Assembly: GCF_019603315.1 (NCBI RefSeq) | Contig: NZ_CP080649.1 | Coordinates: 3,659,436 to 3,723,435, forward strand | DNA from: Ruficoccus sp. ZRK36 | GTDB taxonomy: Bacteria; Verrucomicrobiota; Verrucomicrobiia; Opitutales; Cerasicoccaceae | Direction: 5' to 3' | DNA: 64,000 bases | Part shown: positions 1-8,741 of the stretch, piece by piece | How the letters are laid out: every line of letters begins with the position of its first letter | How positions within the stretch are numbered: position 1 is the first letter of the stretch | Notes under the pieces: generated by a model | What the model was told of the DNA's origin: nothing | Seen by the model: the letters and a program-made list of their open reading frames with translations, nothing else | Database searches by the model: none | Translations under genes and position numbers: made by a program

Positions 1-586
1 CAACCGACTCGGGCGTCGTCTTATACGAGGGCAGCGTGCGCTTGCCCAGGTCGTAGTGGACGGTACCGATCAGCCCGACGGTATCGGGTTCGTCGGCCAG
101 CAGATGCTGGGCGAGAAAGGCGACCGTGGTCTTGCCGTTGGTCCCGGTGATACCAAAGAGCTTCAGCTCGTCATCAGGGCGTCCGTAGTAGCGACGGGCG
201 ACTTCGGCCAGCGTCGCGCGGCAGTCCTTCACCTGCAGGTACGGCACCTGCCGGATGGACTCGGCCGGGCTCTCGGAGATGATCCCCACCGCACCGCGGT
301 CGATAGCCTCCTCGATGTAAAGGTTACCGTCGGTGCGCAGACCGCCCTGGGCAAAAAAGAGGGAACCGGGAGCTACACGGCGACTATCGGTAACGAGGGC
401 ACGCACGGCGGCCTTGCCTTCGCCGCGGGCATCCACGACGGGCAGGTCCTTGACGAGCTCATCAAGCGTGGGCCACTGAGGTCCCGTCGTTGATGAGCCG
501 CCTCCGGCCATCCCAAAAGAGCATACGAAAGGCCTGCGCCCGCTGCGCAGCCCCCCCAGTAGCAGTTCCATTCCCGGCAGTGCCAT
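1..586 (-). CDS. murE: UDP-N-acetylmuramoyl-tripeptide synthetase MurE, 5' part (cut by window edge)
   Basis: Translating the minus strand from an ATG at 586 gives 195 residues, open to the window edge. The N-terminal Mur-ligase region includes the uridine-binding stretch 'VTDSRRVAPGSLFFA' (about 65-79) and the ATP-binding P-loop 'GITGTNGKTT' (about 145-154), followed by 'LIGTVHY' and 'KTTPES', all typical of MurE. MurE adds the third peptide residue (meso-DAP in most Gram-negatives) to UDP-MurNAc-dipeptide in the cytoplasm. The gene lies 8 bp after the ftsI stop, as in dcw operons. A GGAG lies very close to the chosen ATG; in-frame ATGs at residues 6 and 26 are alternatives because the first 30 residues look weakly conserved. 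The central and C-terminal domains lie outside the window. Confidence 0.93.
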   Translation of the reverse strand, partial: MALPGMELLLGGLRSGRRPFVCSFGMAGGGSSTTGPQWPTLDELVKDLPVVDARGEGKAAVRALVTDSRRVAPGSLFFAQGGLRTDGNLYIEEAIDRGAVGIISESPAESIRQVPYLQVKDCRATLAEVARRYYGRPDDELKLFGITGTNGKTTVAFLAQHLLADEPDTVGLIGTVHYDLGKRTLPSYKTTPESV

Positions 587-594
587 TTCTCCAA

Positions 595-2370
595 TTACCT
601 TTCTGAAAGCGCCAGCATGGGTTTGTCCTCGCTCGGCGGGATGCCGAGGTAAGCCGCACACTTCTTCGCCAACTCGCTAAAAGCCGGGGCAGCGACAACG
701 CCGCCATAACCAATGCCGTCGAGCTGAGCGTCATCCACCACGACGGTGATGACCAGAGCCGGAGAAGAAGCCGGGAAAAACCCGCTGAAAGAACCTACGT
801 GATGGCGGCTGGAGTAGCGCCCGTTCACGATTTTTTGCGTCGTACCCGTCTTACCTGCGGCCTCATAGCCGGGGACGGCAGCCCGCCGTGCGGTGCCATC
901 GGGGGTACAGACTTTTGCCAGCATACCGGCCACGGTGCGTGCCGTATCGGATGAGACCACGCGGCGGCGGGCGACCGGATCGAAATTCACGGCAGTCTCG
1001 CCATGCTCGTCAAAGAGACGGCGCACGACCTGGGGCTTCATCAGCACTCCGCTGTTAGCCACAGTGGCCATGGCCATGTGTACCTGCATCGGTGTCGCGC
1101 CCACAGCGTGGCCCATCGGCAGGCGGCTGATCGTCAAGCCGTCCCAGCGGGCAGGCTCAGCCAACAGGCCGCGTGTCTCCCCGTTCAGACCGAGGTCGGT
1201 CTTTTCACCGTAACCAAAGGCACGGGCGTATTTGTAAAGACGGTCGTCACCCAGGCGCATACCCAGCAGCGCGGCACCGCGGTTGCTGGACTTAACCACG
1301 ACCTGCTCCATCGAGATTTTACCCAGATGGTGGTCGTCACGCGGCAGGCGCACCTCGCGGCCCTTGTACTCGACCGAACTCAGACCACAGTCGAGCTCGT
1401 CTTCGGGGCGGATAAGACGCTCTTCCAGAGTAGCCGCGGCGGCCACGATCTTAAAGGTGCTGCCCGGCTCGTAAACATCGGTCAGGGCACGATTACGGAG
1501 AGCCTCGGTGGGAGACTTCCAGAAGACATTCGGGTTGTAGGTCGGATAGTTGGCCAGCGCGAGGATGTAGCCGGTGGTCGGCTCACTCACGATGATCGTC
1601 GCCCCCTTGGGCTTGTACTGCTTGACCAGTTCGTTGAGCTGCTCTTCGGCAAAGTGCTGAATGACCATGTCGAGGGTCAGCTCGACATTCAGACCCGAGC
1701 GCGGCTGCACTTCGCGTGTCTGGAACTGCACCAGCTCGCGGCGGCGACCGTCACGCTCGGCTTCGCGCCATCCGTCCTGCCCGCGCAGGTAAAAGTCGAG
1801 CCACTGCTCCACTCCGGTCACGGCGGTGCCTTCTTTATTAATAAAGCCTACGGTGTGCGCAGCCAGCGAGGTCGAGGGGTAAACCCGGCGATACTGCGGG
1901 TTCCCGTAAACGGCCTTCATGTCCAGCTCGCGGATACGCATGAGCGCATCGCGGCTGATGTTGTCCGCCAGCTTGTGCCAGTGGATGTCGCGCAGCTCAG
2001 GGCCGTGCGGGCCGTTGACCTCACGCATCCGCGTATCGAACTTCTCACGGATCTCGCTCTCCGGCACACGCAGGATGGAGGCCAGAGCGGAAATCTTCTC
2101 GTAGTCTTCCTCCTTGATCGCGTGCGGGTCCACGCCGACCTGGTACACCTCGTGGGTGGTAGCCAGCAGCTCGCCACGCGCGTCTACGATGTCACCACGG
2201 CGGGCACTGATGACCTGAAAGGTCTTGCGGTTGCTCTCAACGATCCGGCTCAGCTTATCCTGGTCAATCACCTGCAGGTAAAACAGTCGACTGAAGACGA
2301 CGGCAAAACAAGCGACGATGCCAACGACGATCAGGATAAAGCGGAAGCTGGAGACGAAGGAGCGATTCAT
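595..2370 (-). CDS. ftsI: Peptidoglycan D,D-transpeptidase FtsI (penicillin-binding protein 3)
   Basis: 591 residues, the usual class B PBP length. One N-terminal membrane anchor (about 9-30) is followed by the PBP dimerisation domain and the transpeptidase domain. The three active-site motifs are present: SxxK as 'GSTFK' (about 300), SxN as 'SSN' (about 360) and KTG as 'AGKTGTTQK' (about 505). The protein cross-links septal peptidoglycan in the periplasm as part of the divisome. Its start codon overlaps the stop of the upstream FtsL-like gene (TGATG), so the two are translationally coupled, and murE follows directly. Position in the mraZ-rsmH-ftsL cluster supports FtsI rather than the elongation PBP2. 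Confidence 0.95.
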   Translation of the reverse strand: MNRSFVSSFRFILIVVGIVACFAVVFSRLFYLQVIDQDKLSRIVESNRKTFQVISARRGDIVDARGELLATTHEVYQVGVDPHAIKEEDYEKISALASILRVPESEIREKFDTRMREVNGPHGPELRDIHWHKLADNISRDALMRIRELDMKAVYGNPQYRRVYPSTSLAAHTVGFINKEGTAVTGVEQWLDFYLRGQDGWREAERDGRRRELVQFQTREVQPRSGLNVELTLDMVIQHFAEEQLNELVKQYKPKGATIIVSEPTTGYILALANYPTYNPNVFWKSPTEALRNRALTDVYEPGSTFKIVAAAATLEERLIRPEDELDCGLSSVEYKGREVRLPRDDHHLGKISMEQVVVKSSNRGAALLGMRLGDDRLYKYARAFGYGEKTDLGLNGETRGLLAEPARWDGLTISRLPMGHAVGATPMQVHMAMATVANSGVLMKPQVVRRLFDEHGETAVNFDPVARRRVVSSDTARTVAGMLAKVCTPDGTARRAAVPGYEAAGKTGTTQKIVNGRYSSRHHVGSFSGFFPASSPALVITVVVDDAQLDGIGYGGVVAAPAFSELAKKCAAYLGIPPSEDKPMLALSER

Positions 2371-2786
2371 CAGGGCTGCGGATCCCGAGGCTGGTTAAGG
2401 AGGGCGAGGTCGAAAGAAACGGAGGAGGAGCCGCTGGCAGCGACTTCTGCAGGAGCGCTCTGGCGCGCCTGCGCGAGATAGGAAGGCTGGGCACTGGCCT
2501 GAATCCAGACGATCTGGTTACCGCTGGTCGGGCGCAGACCGGCGGGCATATGAGTGATGAGAAACTCCGGGTTGTGGGCGCGGGCCATGCGCGCCGACAG
2601 CGTGGCGTTGTCGTTATCGAGGGCGCGCAGGTCGCGCTCCATCTGGGCCACATGCTTGGCGGTGCCGGTGATCTGGGTACGCATCCACACGATCCCGAGC
2701 GAGCCGCCCACGGCGACGAGCAGGATCATCAGGCACAGGCCGATCGAAAGCCAACGGTAGGAATTAAGATCTTTAAAATAATGCAT
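2370..2786 (-). CDS. FtsL-like division protein (small bitopic membrane protein)
   Basis: 138 residues: a short cytoplasmic N-terminus, one membrane segment (about 13-34) and a heptad-rich coiled coil (about 38-70), then a Pro/Ala/Ser-rich tail. FtsL proteins have this topology and almost no sequence conservation, so the call rests on architecture plus the position between rsmH and ftsI, where ftsL normally sits. The partners would be FtsB and FtsQ in the periplasm. The gene starts 3 bp after the rsmH stop and its own stop overlaps the ftsI start. The tail beyond the coiled coil is longer than in E. coli FtsL. Confidence 0.75.
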   Translation of the reverse strand: MHYFKDLNSYRWLSIGLCLMILLVAVGGSLGIVWMRTQITGTAKHVAQMERDLRALDNDNATLSARMARAHNPEFLITHMPAGLRPTSGNQIVWIQASAQPSYLAQARQSAPAEVAASGSSSVSFDLALLNQPRDPQP

Positions 2787-2789
2787 GGC

Positions 2790-3734
2790 TCAGGCTGGTT
2801 GAAGTTCTCCGACGGCGGGCAGCTTGCGCACAGCGCGTACCTTGGCCGAACGGCTCCGGGGGTTGGCGGTCAGTTCGTCTTCGCTCGGAGTGAGCGGGCG
2901 GCGGGTCAGCAGCTCAGCGAGCTTGGTCCGCTCGTCCTGCGGGCGGGAGTCACCGGCGTGCTCAGGACGGCCCGCCAGATGGTTGAAAAAGCGCTTCACG
3001 GGGCGGTCTTCGAGCGAGTGAAAAGTGATAATGGCCAGCACACCGCCGGGGGCCAGGCGCTCGAAAGCAGCCGGAAGCATGCGCTCAAGCACACCGAGCT
3101 CGTCGTTGACGGCCATCCGGATGCCCTGAAAGGTCCGCGTCGCCGGGTGGATACGCGAGGGCTTGCCGCCGCGCTGCGGGATGGCCGAGGCCACCAGAGT
3201 GGCCAGCGCATCAGTCCGGGCGAGCTTACCGGTGCCGCGCGCCTCGATAATGGCCCGGCACACCCGGCGCCAGGCTTTCTCCTCACCCAGATCACGCACC
3301 GCATGCGCCAACTCAGCCTCGGGAGCAGTCTCGAGGAAGTCGGCGGCGCTGATGCCGGTGCTGGGGTCCATACGCATGTCGGTGGGGGCGGGCTTGCCGA
3401 ACGAGAAACCGCGGGCGGCCTCGTCGAGCTGGAAAGAGGATACGCCGAGGTCGAAAAGAGCCCCGGCGTAATCGTGTTCAGTCAGTGTTTGTAGTTGAGA
3501 AAATTCCAGGTGGTAGAAATTGAAACGGTTGCCAAATTCCTCGCCCAGGTGCTGGGCGCGGAGGGCGGCGTCAGGGTCGCGATCGAGCGCGGTGAGCTTT
3601 ACCTCCGGGCTGGCCTCCAGAATGGCGCGGCTGTGGCCGCCGCCGCCGAAGGTCCCGTCCAGAAAGTGGCCGCCCCGCTGCGGAGCAAGCAGGTCGAGGA
3701 CCTCTCGCAGCATCACAGGCAGATGGCCGGCCAT
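2790..3734 (-). CDS. rsmH: 16S rRNA (cytosine-1402-N4)-methyltransferase RsmH (MraW)
   Basis: 314 residues from the ATG at 3734, the normal family length. The SAM-binding motif 'FLDGTFGGGGHSRAIL' follows the conserved N-terminus 'HLPVMLREVLDLL', and the family signatures 'GALFDLGVSSFQLD', 'GFSF', 'RMDPS' and 'ITFHSLEDRPVKRFF' are all present. It methylates C1402 of 16S rRNA in the P-site. The open frame continues upstream to 3944, but conservation starts at 'MAGHLPV', and the upstream stretch overlaps the small ORF at 3763-3969 in another frame. No strong Shine-Dalgarno precedes the chosen start. The gene belongs to the dcw operon. Confidence 0.94.
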   Translation of the reverse strand: MAGHLPVMLREVLDLLAPQRGGHFLDGTFGGGGHSRAILEASPEVKLTALDRDPDAALRAQHLGEEFGNRFNFYHLEFSQLQTLTEHDYAGALFDLGVSSFQLDEAARGFSFGKPAPTDMRMDPSTGISAADFLETAPEAELAHAVRDLGEEKAWRRVCRAIIEARGTGKLARTDALATLVASAIPQRGGKPSRIHPATRTFQGIRMAVNDELGVLERMLPAAFERLAPGGVLAIITFHSLEDRPVKRFFNHLAGRPEHAGDSRPQDERTKLAELLTRRPLTPSEDELTANPRSRSAKVRAVRKLPAVGELQPA

Positions 3735-3762
3735 CCTATTTAAGAGGGCTTCCGGTGCCTGC

Positions 3763-3969
3763 CTAGCGAAGGCGCAGCACATGGGAGAGAGCTCTCCATC
3801 CGCGAGCGTTGACCTTGGTAGACTGCTCGCGGCGCTGAAAGGCCTCGAACAGAGGACCGCCCTCGCCAAATCGCGGAGCGTGATCGGCGACCACCCGGAA
3901 GGTGGTCGGCTTGCGGGTTTCCTGATGCCCCAGGATACCGGCATTATAGAGTTCCTGGCTGATTCTCAT
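3763..3969 (-). CDS. Small uncharacterised protein inserted in the division/cell-wall operon
   Basis: 68 residues between mraZ and rsmH, co-directional with both (38 bp after mraZ, 28 bp before rsmH). I do not recognise a domain. The sequence is basic (many Arg/Lys, ending 'LRLR'), with no signal peptide or membrane segment. Codon use is GC-rich in third positions like its neighbours, which argues against a chance frame, and the fragment fills a space that in many genomes is nearly empty because rsmH follows mraZ closely. A short basic protein here could be a lineage-specific division or ribosome factor, but that is speculation. Confidence 0.55.
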   Translation of the reverse strand: MRISQELYNAGILGHQETRKPTTFRVVADHAPRFGEGGPLFEAFQRREQSTKVNARGWRALSHVLRLR

Positions 3970-4007
3970 GTTAGGTGTTCGGTTAAAAAAGATGAAAAAA
4001 GAAGAAG

Positions 4008-4463
4008 TTAGAGTCCGAGTTCGTTAAGAACGTCGCTGAGGTCGCCCTCGTCGTCCTCGGCCGAAATGTAGGCCTCGTAGCGCTCAGGCTCCCACAGATG
4101 AAATTTGTCAACGCCACCGACCAGCACGACCTCCTTGCTGATACCAGTCTGCTGATACAGACGCTCGCTCAGGTTGACTCGGCCATTCTTGTCGATGGTG
4201 AACTGGTCCGCGCCGCTGAACAGCTTCATGACCGCCCGTTGGGCCTTCTGGTCACCCAGCTTCAGCGACGAGAGCTTAGCCTTGAGCTGCTCCACCATCG
4301 CGGGCGGGTAAACGGTCACGCAGCCACAGGGGTTGCGGAAAGCGAGGTACAGAGCCTTCTCGTCCCCATCGAATCGCCACTTCGACGGGACCGTCAGACG
4401 CTTTTTGGCGTCCAGATTGTGCCGAAATTCACCGGCATAAAGGCCCTGTTCGAAAAGATTCAT
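4008..4463 (-). CDS. mraZ: Transcriptional regulator MraZ
   Basis: 151 residues from the ATG at 4463, the expected MraZ length. The two SpoVT/AbrB-like halves are visible: 'YAGEFRHNLDAKKRLTVPSKW' type motif near the N-terminus and the second copy around 'IDKNGRVNLSERL', each with the D-x-K/N-G/K-R signature. MraZ assembles as a ring and binds GTGGG-type direct repeats upstream of its own operon, repressing dcw genes in E. coli. Such repeats are present here (see 4489-4529). The frame extends upstream to 4607, but that would place the operator inside the coding region and lacks family similarity. No clear Shine-Dalgarno sequence precedes the start. Confidence 0.94.
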   Translation of the reverse strand: MNLFEQGLYAGEFRHNLDAKKRLTVPSKWRFDGDEKALYLAFRNPCGCVTVYPPAMVEQLKAKLSSLKLGDQKAQRAVMKLFSGADQFTIDKNGRVNLSERLYQQTGISKEVVLVGGVDKFHLWEPERYEAYISAEDDEGDLSDVLNELGL

Positions 4464-4488
4464 GGAGAGAAGAGAGAGGATATCCGTT

Positions 4489-4529
4489 CCACTTCGACCC
4501 ACATCACCCCACTTCGCCACCCCTGTCAA
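4489..4529 (-). promoter_or_regulatory. dcw operon promoter with MraZ-box direct repeats
   Basis: Read on the minus strand, TTGACA (plus 4524-4529) is followed after 17 bp by TGATGT (plus 4501-4506), a good -35 and a weak -10. Three GTGG repeats, complement at plus 4489-4492, 4499-4502 and 4509-4512, recur at exactly 10-bp spacing across and just downstream of the -10. MraZ boxes in other bacteria are GTGGG-like direct repeats with the same one-turn period. The arrangement fits autorepression of mraZ and the operon. The region also faces tlyA in the opposite direction. Confidence 0.75.
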
Positions 4530-4615
4530 CGTAAAAAATCCACCGCATCCCGCAATTTGACTCGGCATCCAGGCCGTTCCGTGTTTTTGGAAGATGCTCT
4601 CAACCAACTGTTAAA

Positions 4616-5368
4616 ATGGAAAAAACACGCGCCGACGACCTCCTCGTACGTGCCGGGCAGGCTGCCAGCCGCAGCCAGGCGCGCCGCCTCATCCTGGAGG
4701 GCCGGGTAAGCCTCTCCGGCGGCGAGCCCGTGACCAAACCGGGACGCTTCCTGCCCCCGGACACCGCCCTCGTGGTTGAGAACCCGCCCCGCTTCGTCAG
4801 CCGGGGGGGCGACAAGCTCGCCGCCTACCTGGAGCGGTTCCCCGAAGATATTTCCGGCGTCCACCTGCTGGACGTGGGGGCCTCCACCGGCGGCTTCACC
4901 GACTGCGCCCTGCAAATGGGCGCGACCAGCGCTACCTGTATCGACGTCGGCCACGGACAGCTCCACCCCAGCCTGCTGGAGGACCCGCGCGTGACAAATC
5001 TGGAGGGCATCAACGCCCGCCACCTCGACCCCTCCATCCTGCCCCACCCCTCCTATGGGCTGATCACGATGGACCTCTCCTTTATCTCGCTCACCCAGGT
5101 CCTGCCTGCCGTCTGGCCGGCGCTCACGCCAGGTGGGCTGCTCATCGCGCTCGTGAAGCCCCAGTTCGAGGCCGGGCCGGAGGAAACCCGCCGCACGAAG
5201 GGCATCATCCGCGACGACGCGGTACGCCAACGCACCCTCTCCACCGTCCGGCTCTTCGCCGAGGGCAACCTCCCCGGCGCGCACGTCGTCGGCGAGATGG
5301 ATTGCCCCGTCACCGGCGGCGACGGCAACCGGGAGTTTTTGCTTGGTCTGCGCCGGGCCGAAGCCTAG
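4616..5368 (+). CDS. tlyA: TlyA-family rRNA (2'-O) methyltransferase / hemolysin-like
   Basis: 250 residues. An N-terminal S4 RNA-binding domain ('[21 protein letters not shown]', about 3-60) precedes an FtsJ/RrmJ-type Rossmann methyltransferase with SAM motif '[16 protein letters not shown]' (about 84-99), 'DLSFISL' and 'LVKPQFEAG'. TlyA enzymes 2'-O-methylate rRNA (C1409 of 16S and, in some species, C1920 of 23S); the hemolysin label is historical. The stop lies about 20 bp before nadK and both point the same way, so they likely form an operon, a pairing seen in many bacteria. It is divergent from mraZ. Confidence 0.92.
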   Translation: MEKTRADDLLVRAGQAASRSQARRLILEGRVSLSGGEPVTKPGRFLPPDTALVVENPPRFVSRGGDKLAAYLERFPEDISGVHLLDVGASTGGFTDCALQMGATSATCIDVGHGQLHPSLLEDPRVTNLEGINARHLDPSILPHPSYGLITMDLSFISLTQVLPAVWPALTPGGLLIALVKPQFEAGPEETRRTKGIIRDDAVRQRTLSTVRLFAEGNLPGAHVVGEMDCPVTGGDGNREFLLGLRRAEA

Positions 5369-5390
5369 GCTCTCCCCTCACTCACGTCCG

Positions 5391-6227
5391 ATGAAGCCCA
5401 TCTCGAAAATCGCTCTGGTCGTTAACGCGCAAAAAGAGGGCGCGCACAAGCTGGGAGACATGCTCGCCTCACTCTGTGCGGACGCAGGTGTCGAGAGCCG
5501 ACTGACCACCAGCCACCCGCTGGAGAAGGACTTCCTCAAGGGCGTCGATGCCTGCTGCGTACTCGGAGGGGACGGCACCCTGCTCTCCGCCGTGCCCGAG
5601 TCGATGACCCACCAGGTGCCGGTCTTCGGGATCAATCAGGGTAAGCTCGGCTTTCTGGCCACCTTCTCCGTGGAGGAGGCGCAGTGGCAGTTCAAGCGCA
5701 TCCTCGAAGGCGAGTACATCATTGAGGAACGCTCGATCCTCGAGTGCACATCCGCCGGTGGCGAAGTCGCCTACGCGTTTAACGATGTCGTCCTGAAAAG
5801 CACTGACATCCAGCGGTTGATCGGACTGCGCGTCAGCTGCGATGGCGAGCTGGTCACCGACTACTGGGCCGACGGCCTGATCTTCTGCACCTCGACCGGC
5901 TCGACCGCCTACAACCTTTCCGCCGGGGGACCGATTATCCACCCGCACTCCAATGTCATCGGGATGACCCCCATCTGCGCGCACACCCTGACCAACCGCA
6001 GCATGATCTTCCCCTCGAAGTCGCAGCTCTGCATCAGCTGCTCCCCCAAGGGCAAGCCCCCCGTCATCTCAGTGGACGGGAACCTCGCCTTTCAGGGCTG
6101 CCAACTGCCCCTGAGCGTACGCCGGGCGGAGAAAACCGTCCCCCTGCTCCAACCGCCCAACTACTCGCACTTCCGCATCCTGCGCAGTAAGCTCATGTGG
6201 GGCGACGAGAAATCCATCGAATCCTGA
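5391..6227 (+). CDS. nadK: NAD kinase
   Basis: 278 residues from the ATG at 5391; an in-frame start at 5343 would overlap tlyA and lacks similarity. Contains the NAD-kinase ATP/NAD motif 'LGGDGTLLSA' (about 58-67), 'GINQGKLGFLA', 'DGLIFCTSTGSTAYNLSAGGPI' type segment (about 163-184) and the C-terminal 'SVDGN'. It phosphorylates NAD to NADP in the cytosol. It directly follows tlyA, with which it is probably co-transcribed. Nothing unusual is visible in the catalytic motifs. Confidence 0.95.
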   Translation: MKPISKIALVVNAQKEGAHKLGDMLASLCADAGVESRLTTSHPLEKDFLKGVDACCVLGGDGTLLSAVPESMTHQVPVFGINQGKLGFLATFSVEEAQWQFKRILEGEYIIEERSILECTSAGGEVAYAFNDVVLKSTDIQRLIGLRVSCDGELVTDYWADGLIFCTSTGSTAYNLSAGGPIIHPHSNVIGMTPICAHTLTNRSMIFPSKSQLCISCSPKGKPPVISVDGNLAFQGCQLPLSVRRAEKTVPLLQPPNYSHFRILRSKLMWGDEKSIES

Positions 6228-6320
6228 CCCGGCCCTGGCATCACGCATCAGCGAGGTCGTTGTTGTGATATCTGGTCTGCCCCTCGCATCTCGGCCAGGA
6301 GCCGCGACACACGCCGCCGT

Positions 6321-7715
6321 TTAGAAAATCACCTGGATCTGCCCGCGAAAGATATGCAGCCCGTAACCTGCTCCGGTGAATGACCCGCTCTCGGGATTAA
6401 CGGTACCCCCGTTGGGCATGTTGTACTGGCCCGAGTAGTCCAGATAGCTGTACCCGAACTGGAGTTTCAGGTCGTCGCCGAGGATGTACCAGTTAAAGCC
6501 GAGATAAAAGGACTGCGCCTCCTGAAAGAAGAGTCGGCCGACATCGGGAGCATTCGGCACCGTGCCGTCGATCTGCACACCGCGACCATCTGTATTGATG
6601 TAGGCATACTGAAAGACCACTTCGTAGTCGTCGAAGAAACGGTACGAGGGCGTGACGACTATCCCCCACGGAATAGCCTGGCTGGATGCCGTCACGTTAC
6701 CACCCGAGGCCGCACTGAGCTGTGCGTTGTCGTAGAGCTTCCCGTTCTCCACCCAGTTCATCAGGAACTCACCCGAAATCATAAACCCGTCCCACTGGAA
6801 AATCACGTAGGGGTTTACGCCGATGGAGCTGGCATCCGAGTCTGAATTACCGATGTAGAGGTTGGTCGCCGAGGCCGAAGCCCCGTTAGCGGTAGGCTGC
6901 CAGTAGGAGTTCCCGGAGGCTTGGTATCCGGTATTGATGCCAGCCTGCAGTTTCATCGTCTCACCCTCTTCCGATGACAGATCCCAGGAGCTGCGCAACT
7001 GCGCGTAAACGCCGATTTTATTCTGAAAGGTGTTCCCCGGTGAGGAAGAAGCGTAGCCGTTAACCAGGGCAAGCTCGGCCCCGAAGTTATCGTCGATCTT
7101 CCAGTCACCAAAGAGCCCCATGTGCTGGGCGGCAAAGCCGAGGTCGCCGTTGGCCTCCGTCCCTTCAGGGATCTGGTTCTCGGTCCCGGTATCGTTCCCC
7201 CAGTAGTCCGTCACCAGCGAACGCTCGATCGTGCGCAACTTCGAGGTCGAGGAATATTCTTCTTCATCGAAGCGCACCTTTCTCAGCCCCGCGTAAAACT
7301 TCATATCGGGGTTTTCGATCTCCTTGTAAACGTAGGCATGGTCGAGCCTCGCCTTGGCGTCTCCAAAGTTCGGCACGATAACCGCGCCGAAGCCGTCGCC
7401 GATCTTACCCTCCAGGGTGAGATAGGCCCGGCGTAGTTGAAAGTTGTTACGCGTTGCCGGGTTGGGTCCGCCACCGTTTTGCGCCTGCATGTAGTTATAC
7501 TGAAACTGCAGCAGCGCGCCCACGGTCAGCTCCTCTGTGCGCTTCGAGTTCGGTTTAAAGTCGAAGCTCCCGTCACTCTCGATAATCTCGTTCGCCTCCT
7601 TCTCGGAGAGGTAGCCTTTTTGCTCCAGCAAACGGATCAGCTCCTCGTCCGCGGCCTGGGCAAGCGGAGCAGCCAGCAGCAGCCCGAGCAGGGCGATGCG
7701 AGAGAGTAGCGGCAT
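6321..7715 (-). CDS. Outer-membrane porin of the phosphate-selective OprO/OprP type
   Basis: 464 residues. Signal peptide about 1-21 (cleavage near 'AQA|ADEE'), then a short helical segment ('ELIRLLEQKGYLSEKEANEI'), which is typical of OprP-family porins, and a long series of alternating amphipathic strands ending in an aromatic residue ('GQIQVIF'), the usual outer-membrane insertion signal. Pairs such as 'NNFQLRRAYLTLEGKIGDGF' match the OprO/P Pfam profile as I know it. Substrate cannot be read from sequence; the family includes phosphate and pyrophosphate channels but many members are generic. The gene stands alone between nadK and an epimerase gene. Confidence 0.85.
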   Translation of the reverse strand: MPLLSRIALLGLLLAAPLAQAADEELIRLLEQKGYLSEKEANEIIESDGSFDFKPNSKRTEELTVGALLQFQYNYMQAQNGGGPNPATRNNFQLRRAYLTLEGKIGDGFGAVIVPNFGDAKARLDHAYVYKEIENPDMKFYAGLRKVRFDEEEYSSTSKLRTIERSLVTDYWGNDTGTENQIPEGTEANGDLGFAAQHMGLFGDWKIDDNFGAELALVNGYASSSPGNTFQNKIGVYAQLRSSWDLSSEEGETMKLQAGINTGYQASGNSYWQPTANGASASATNLYIGNSDSDASSIGVNPYVIFQWDGFMISGEFLMNWVENGKLYDNAQLSAASGGNVTASSQAIPWGIVVTPSYRFFDDYEVVFQYAYINTDGRGVQIDGTVPNAPDVGRLFFQEAQSFYLGFNWYILGDDLKLQFGYSYLDYSGQYNMPNGGTVNPESGSFTGAGYGLHIFRGQIQVIF

Positions 7716-7757
7716 GGCTCGAACAAAGCCATAACCGCACCCGTACTGGCAAAACCT

Positions 7758-8672
7758 TTAGTGTAACAATCCCGTGAACCCGTCACGGAAATTTTTAAAA
7801 GCCGGTTGCCAGCCTAACTCACGCTCAATCAGCCCGGCATCAATCCGGCGATTCGGGAGCTTACCACCGCTTGAGCGGCGGCCACTGTCGCGGGCACTTG
7901 CCTGCTGCGGGGTAAAGGTCGGCGCCGATTGCCCGAGTTGCTCCGCGAGCCAGCCGATGATCTCGCCGCGCGAGGCAGGCTGCCCATCGACCACATTGTA
8001 CACGCGCTTGGCAATCTCCGCAGGTGCCTCAAAGGCCGCGAAAACCGCGCTGGCAATATCGTCGCGGTGGATCAGATTGAGCCATGATTCACCCGACCCC
8101 GGGAAGGTCGTGTCGCCCGTCCGGAGCTTGTCCACAAAGTAGTGACGATCGGGACCATAGATCCCACCCAGTCGCAGTACGAACCAGCGACTGATGCCCC
8201 GCGCGCCCTGCAGCAGAGACTCCGACTCCAGCAGCAGCGAGCCATGCTCAGAGGCTCCGTCCGTGGACGCAGACTCGTCCACCCACTCGCCCTCGGTCTG
8301 CGGGTAAACACTGGTCGCACTGGTGTAGACGTAGGTGCCGACGTGGCCATTGGCGGCCCACTTCAGGATGGACTGCTGCCCATCGATGTAGGACTTGCGA
8401 TAGCCGTCGATCCCGCCTCCGGCGGAGCTGACGCAGTTCAGGACAAAGTCCGGGTGCGGATCGAGCTGGTCATGCCAGGTATCCTCGTCGAGGTCGGCCA
8501 CTACGACCTGGGAGAGGCCGAGCTGACGCAGCTCGGCAGCCTTGTCCGGGTTGCGGGTCAGCGCGCGCACGTCCCAGCCCTTTTCCAGGGCCTGGCGGGC
8601 GACTTCACGGCCGACGTAGCCGCAGCCGAAGATGATGAGTTTCGGTTGGTGGGGATCAGTTTTATCAGACAC
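7758..8672 (-). CDS. NAD(P)-dependent epimerase/dehydratase (extended SDR, YeeZ-like)
   Basis: 304 residues. N-terminal Rossmann motif 'LIIFGCGYVGREVARQAL' (about 12-29; GxGxxG variant) followed by 'VRALTRNPDKAAEL'. The mid-region 'YVYTSATSVYPQ' holds the Ser/Tyr of an atypical SDR active site, and 'LRLGGIYGPDRH' and 'NLIHRDDIASAVFAA' are typical of SDR epimerases and the YeeZ group. It probably acts on a nucleotide sugar or related metabolite in the cytosol, but the substrate is unknown. It is co-directional with the porin downstream and the seven-helix protein upstream, with gaps of 42 and 69 bp. Confidence 0.85.
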   Translation of the reverse strand: MSDKTDPHQPKLIIFGCGYVGREVARQALEKGWDVRALTRNPDKAAELRQLGLSQVVVADLDEDTWHDQLDPHPDFVLNCVSSAGGGIDGYRKSYIDGQQSILKWAANGHVGTYVYTSATSVYPQTEGEWVDESASTDGASEHGSLLLESESLLQGARGISRWFVLRLGGIYGPDRHYFVDKLRTGDTTFPGSGESWLNLIHRDDIASAVFAAFEAPAEIAKRVYNVVDGQPASRGEIIGWLAEQLGQSAPTFTPQQASARDSGRRSSGGKLPNRRIDAGLIERELGWQPAFKNFRDGFTGLLH

Positions 8673-8741
8673 AGATAGATAAGGGGTTCAGGTGAGAGAG
8701 AACCCAAGCAAAAGGAAAGATGCACCGATGGCAAGCCGTGC

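Noticed and set aside
1003-2481. Long plus-strand open frame (492 codons) opposite ftsI
   Set aside because: It is antisense to a gene with all transpeptidase motifs and its protein has no recognisable domain; high GC makes long antisense frames common here.
3735-3944. Longer N-terminus of RsmH
   Set aside because: Residues before 'MAGHLPV' show no family similarity and overlap another, better frame (68-residue ORF).
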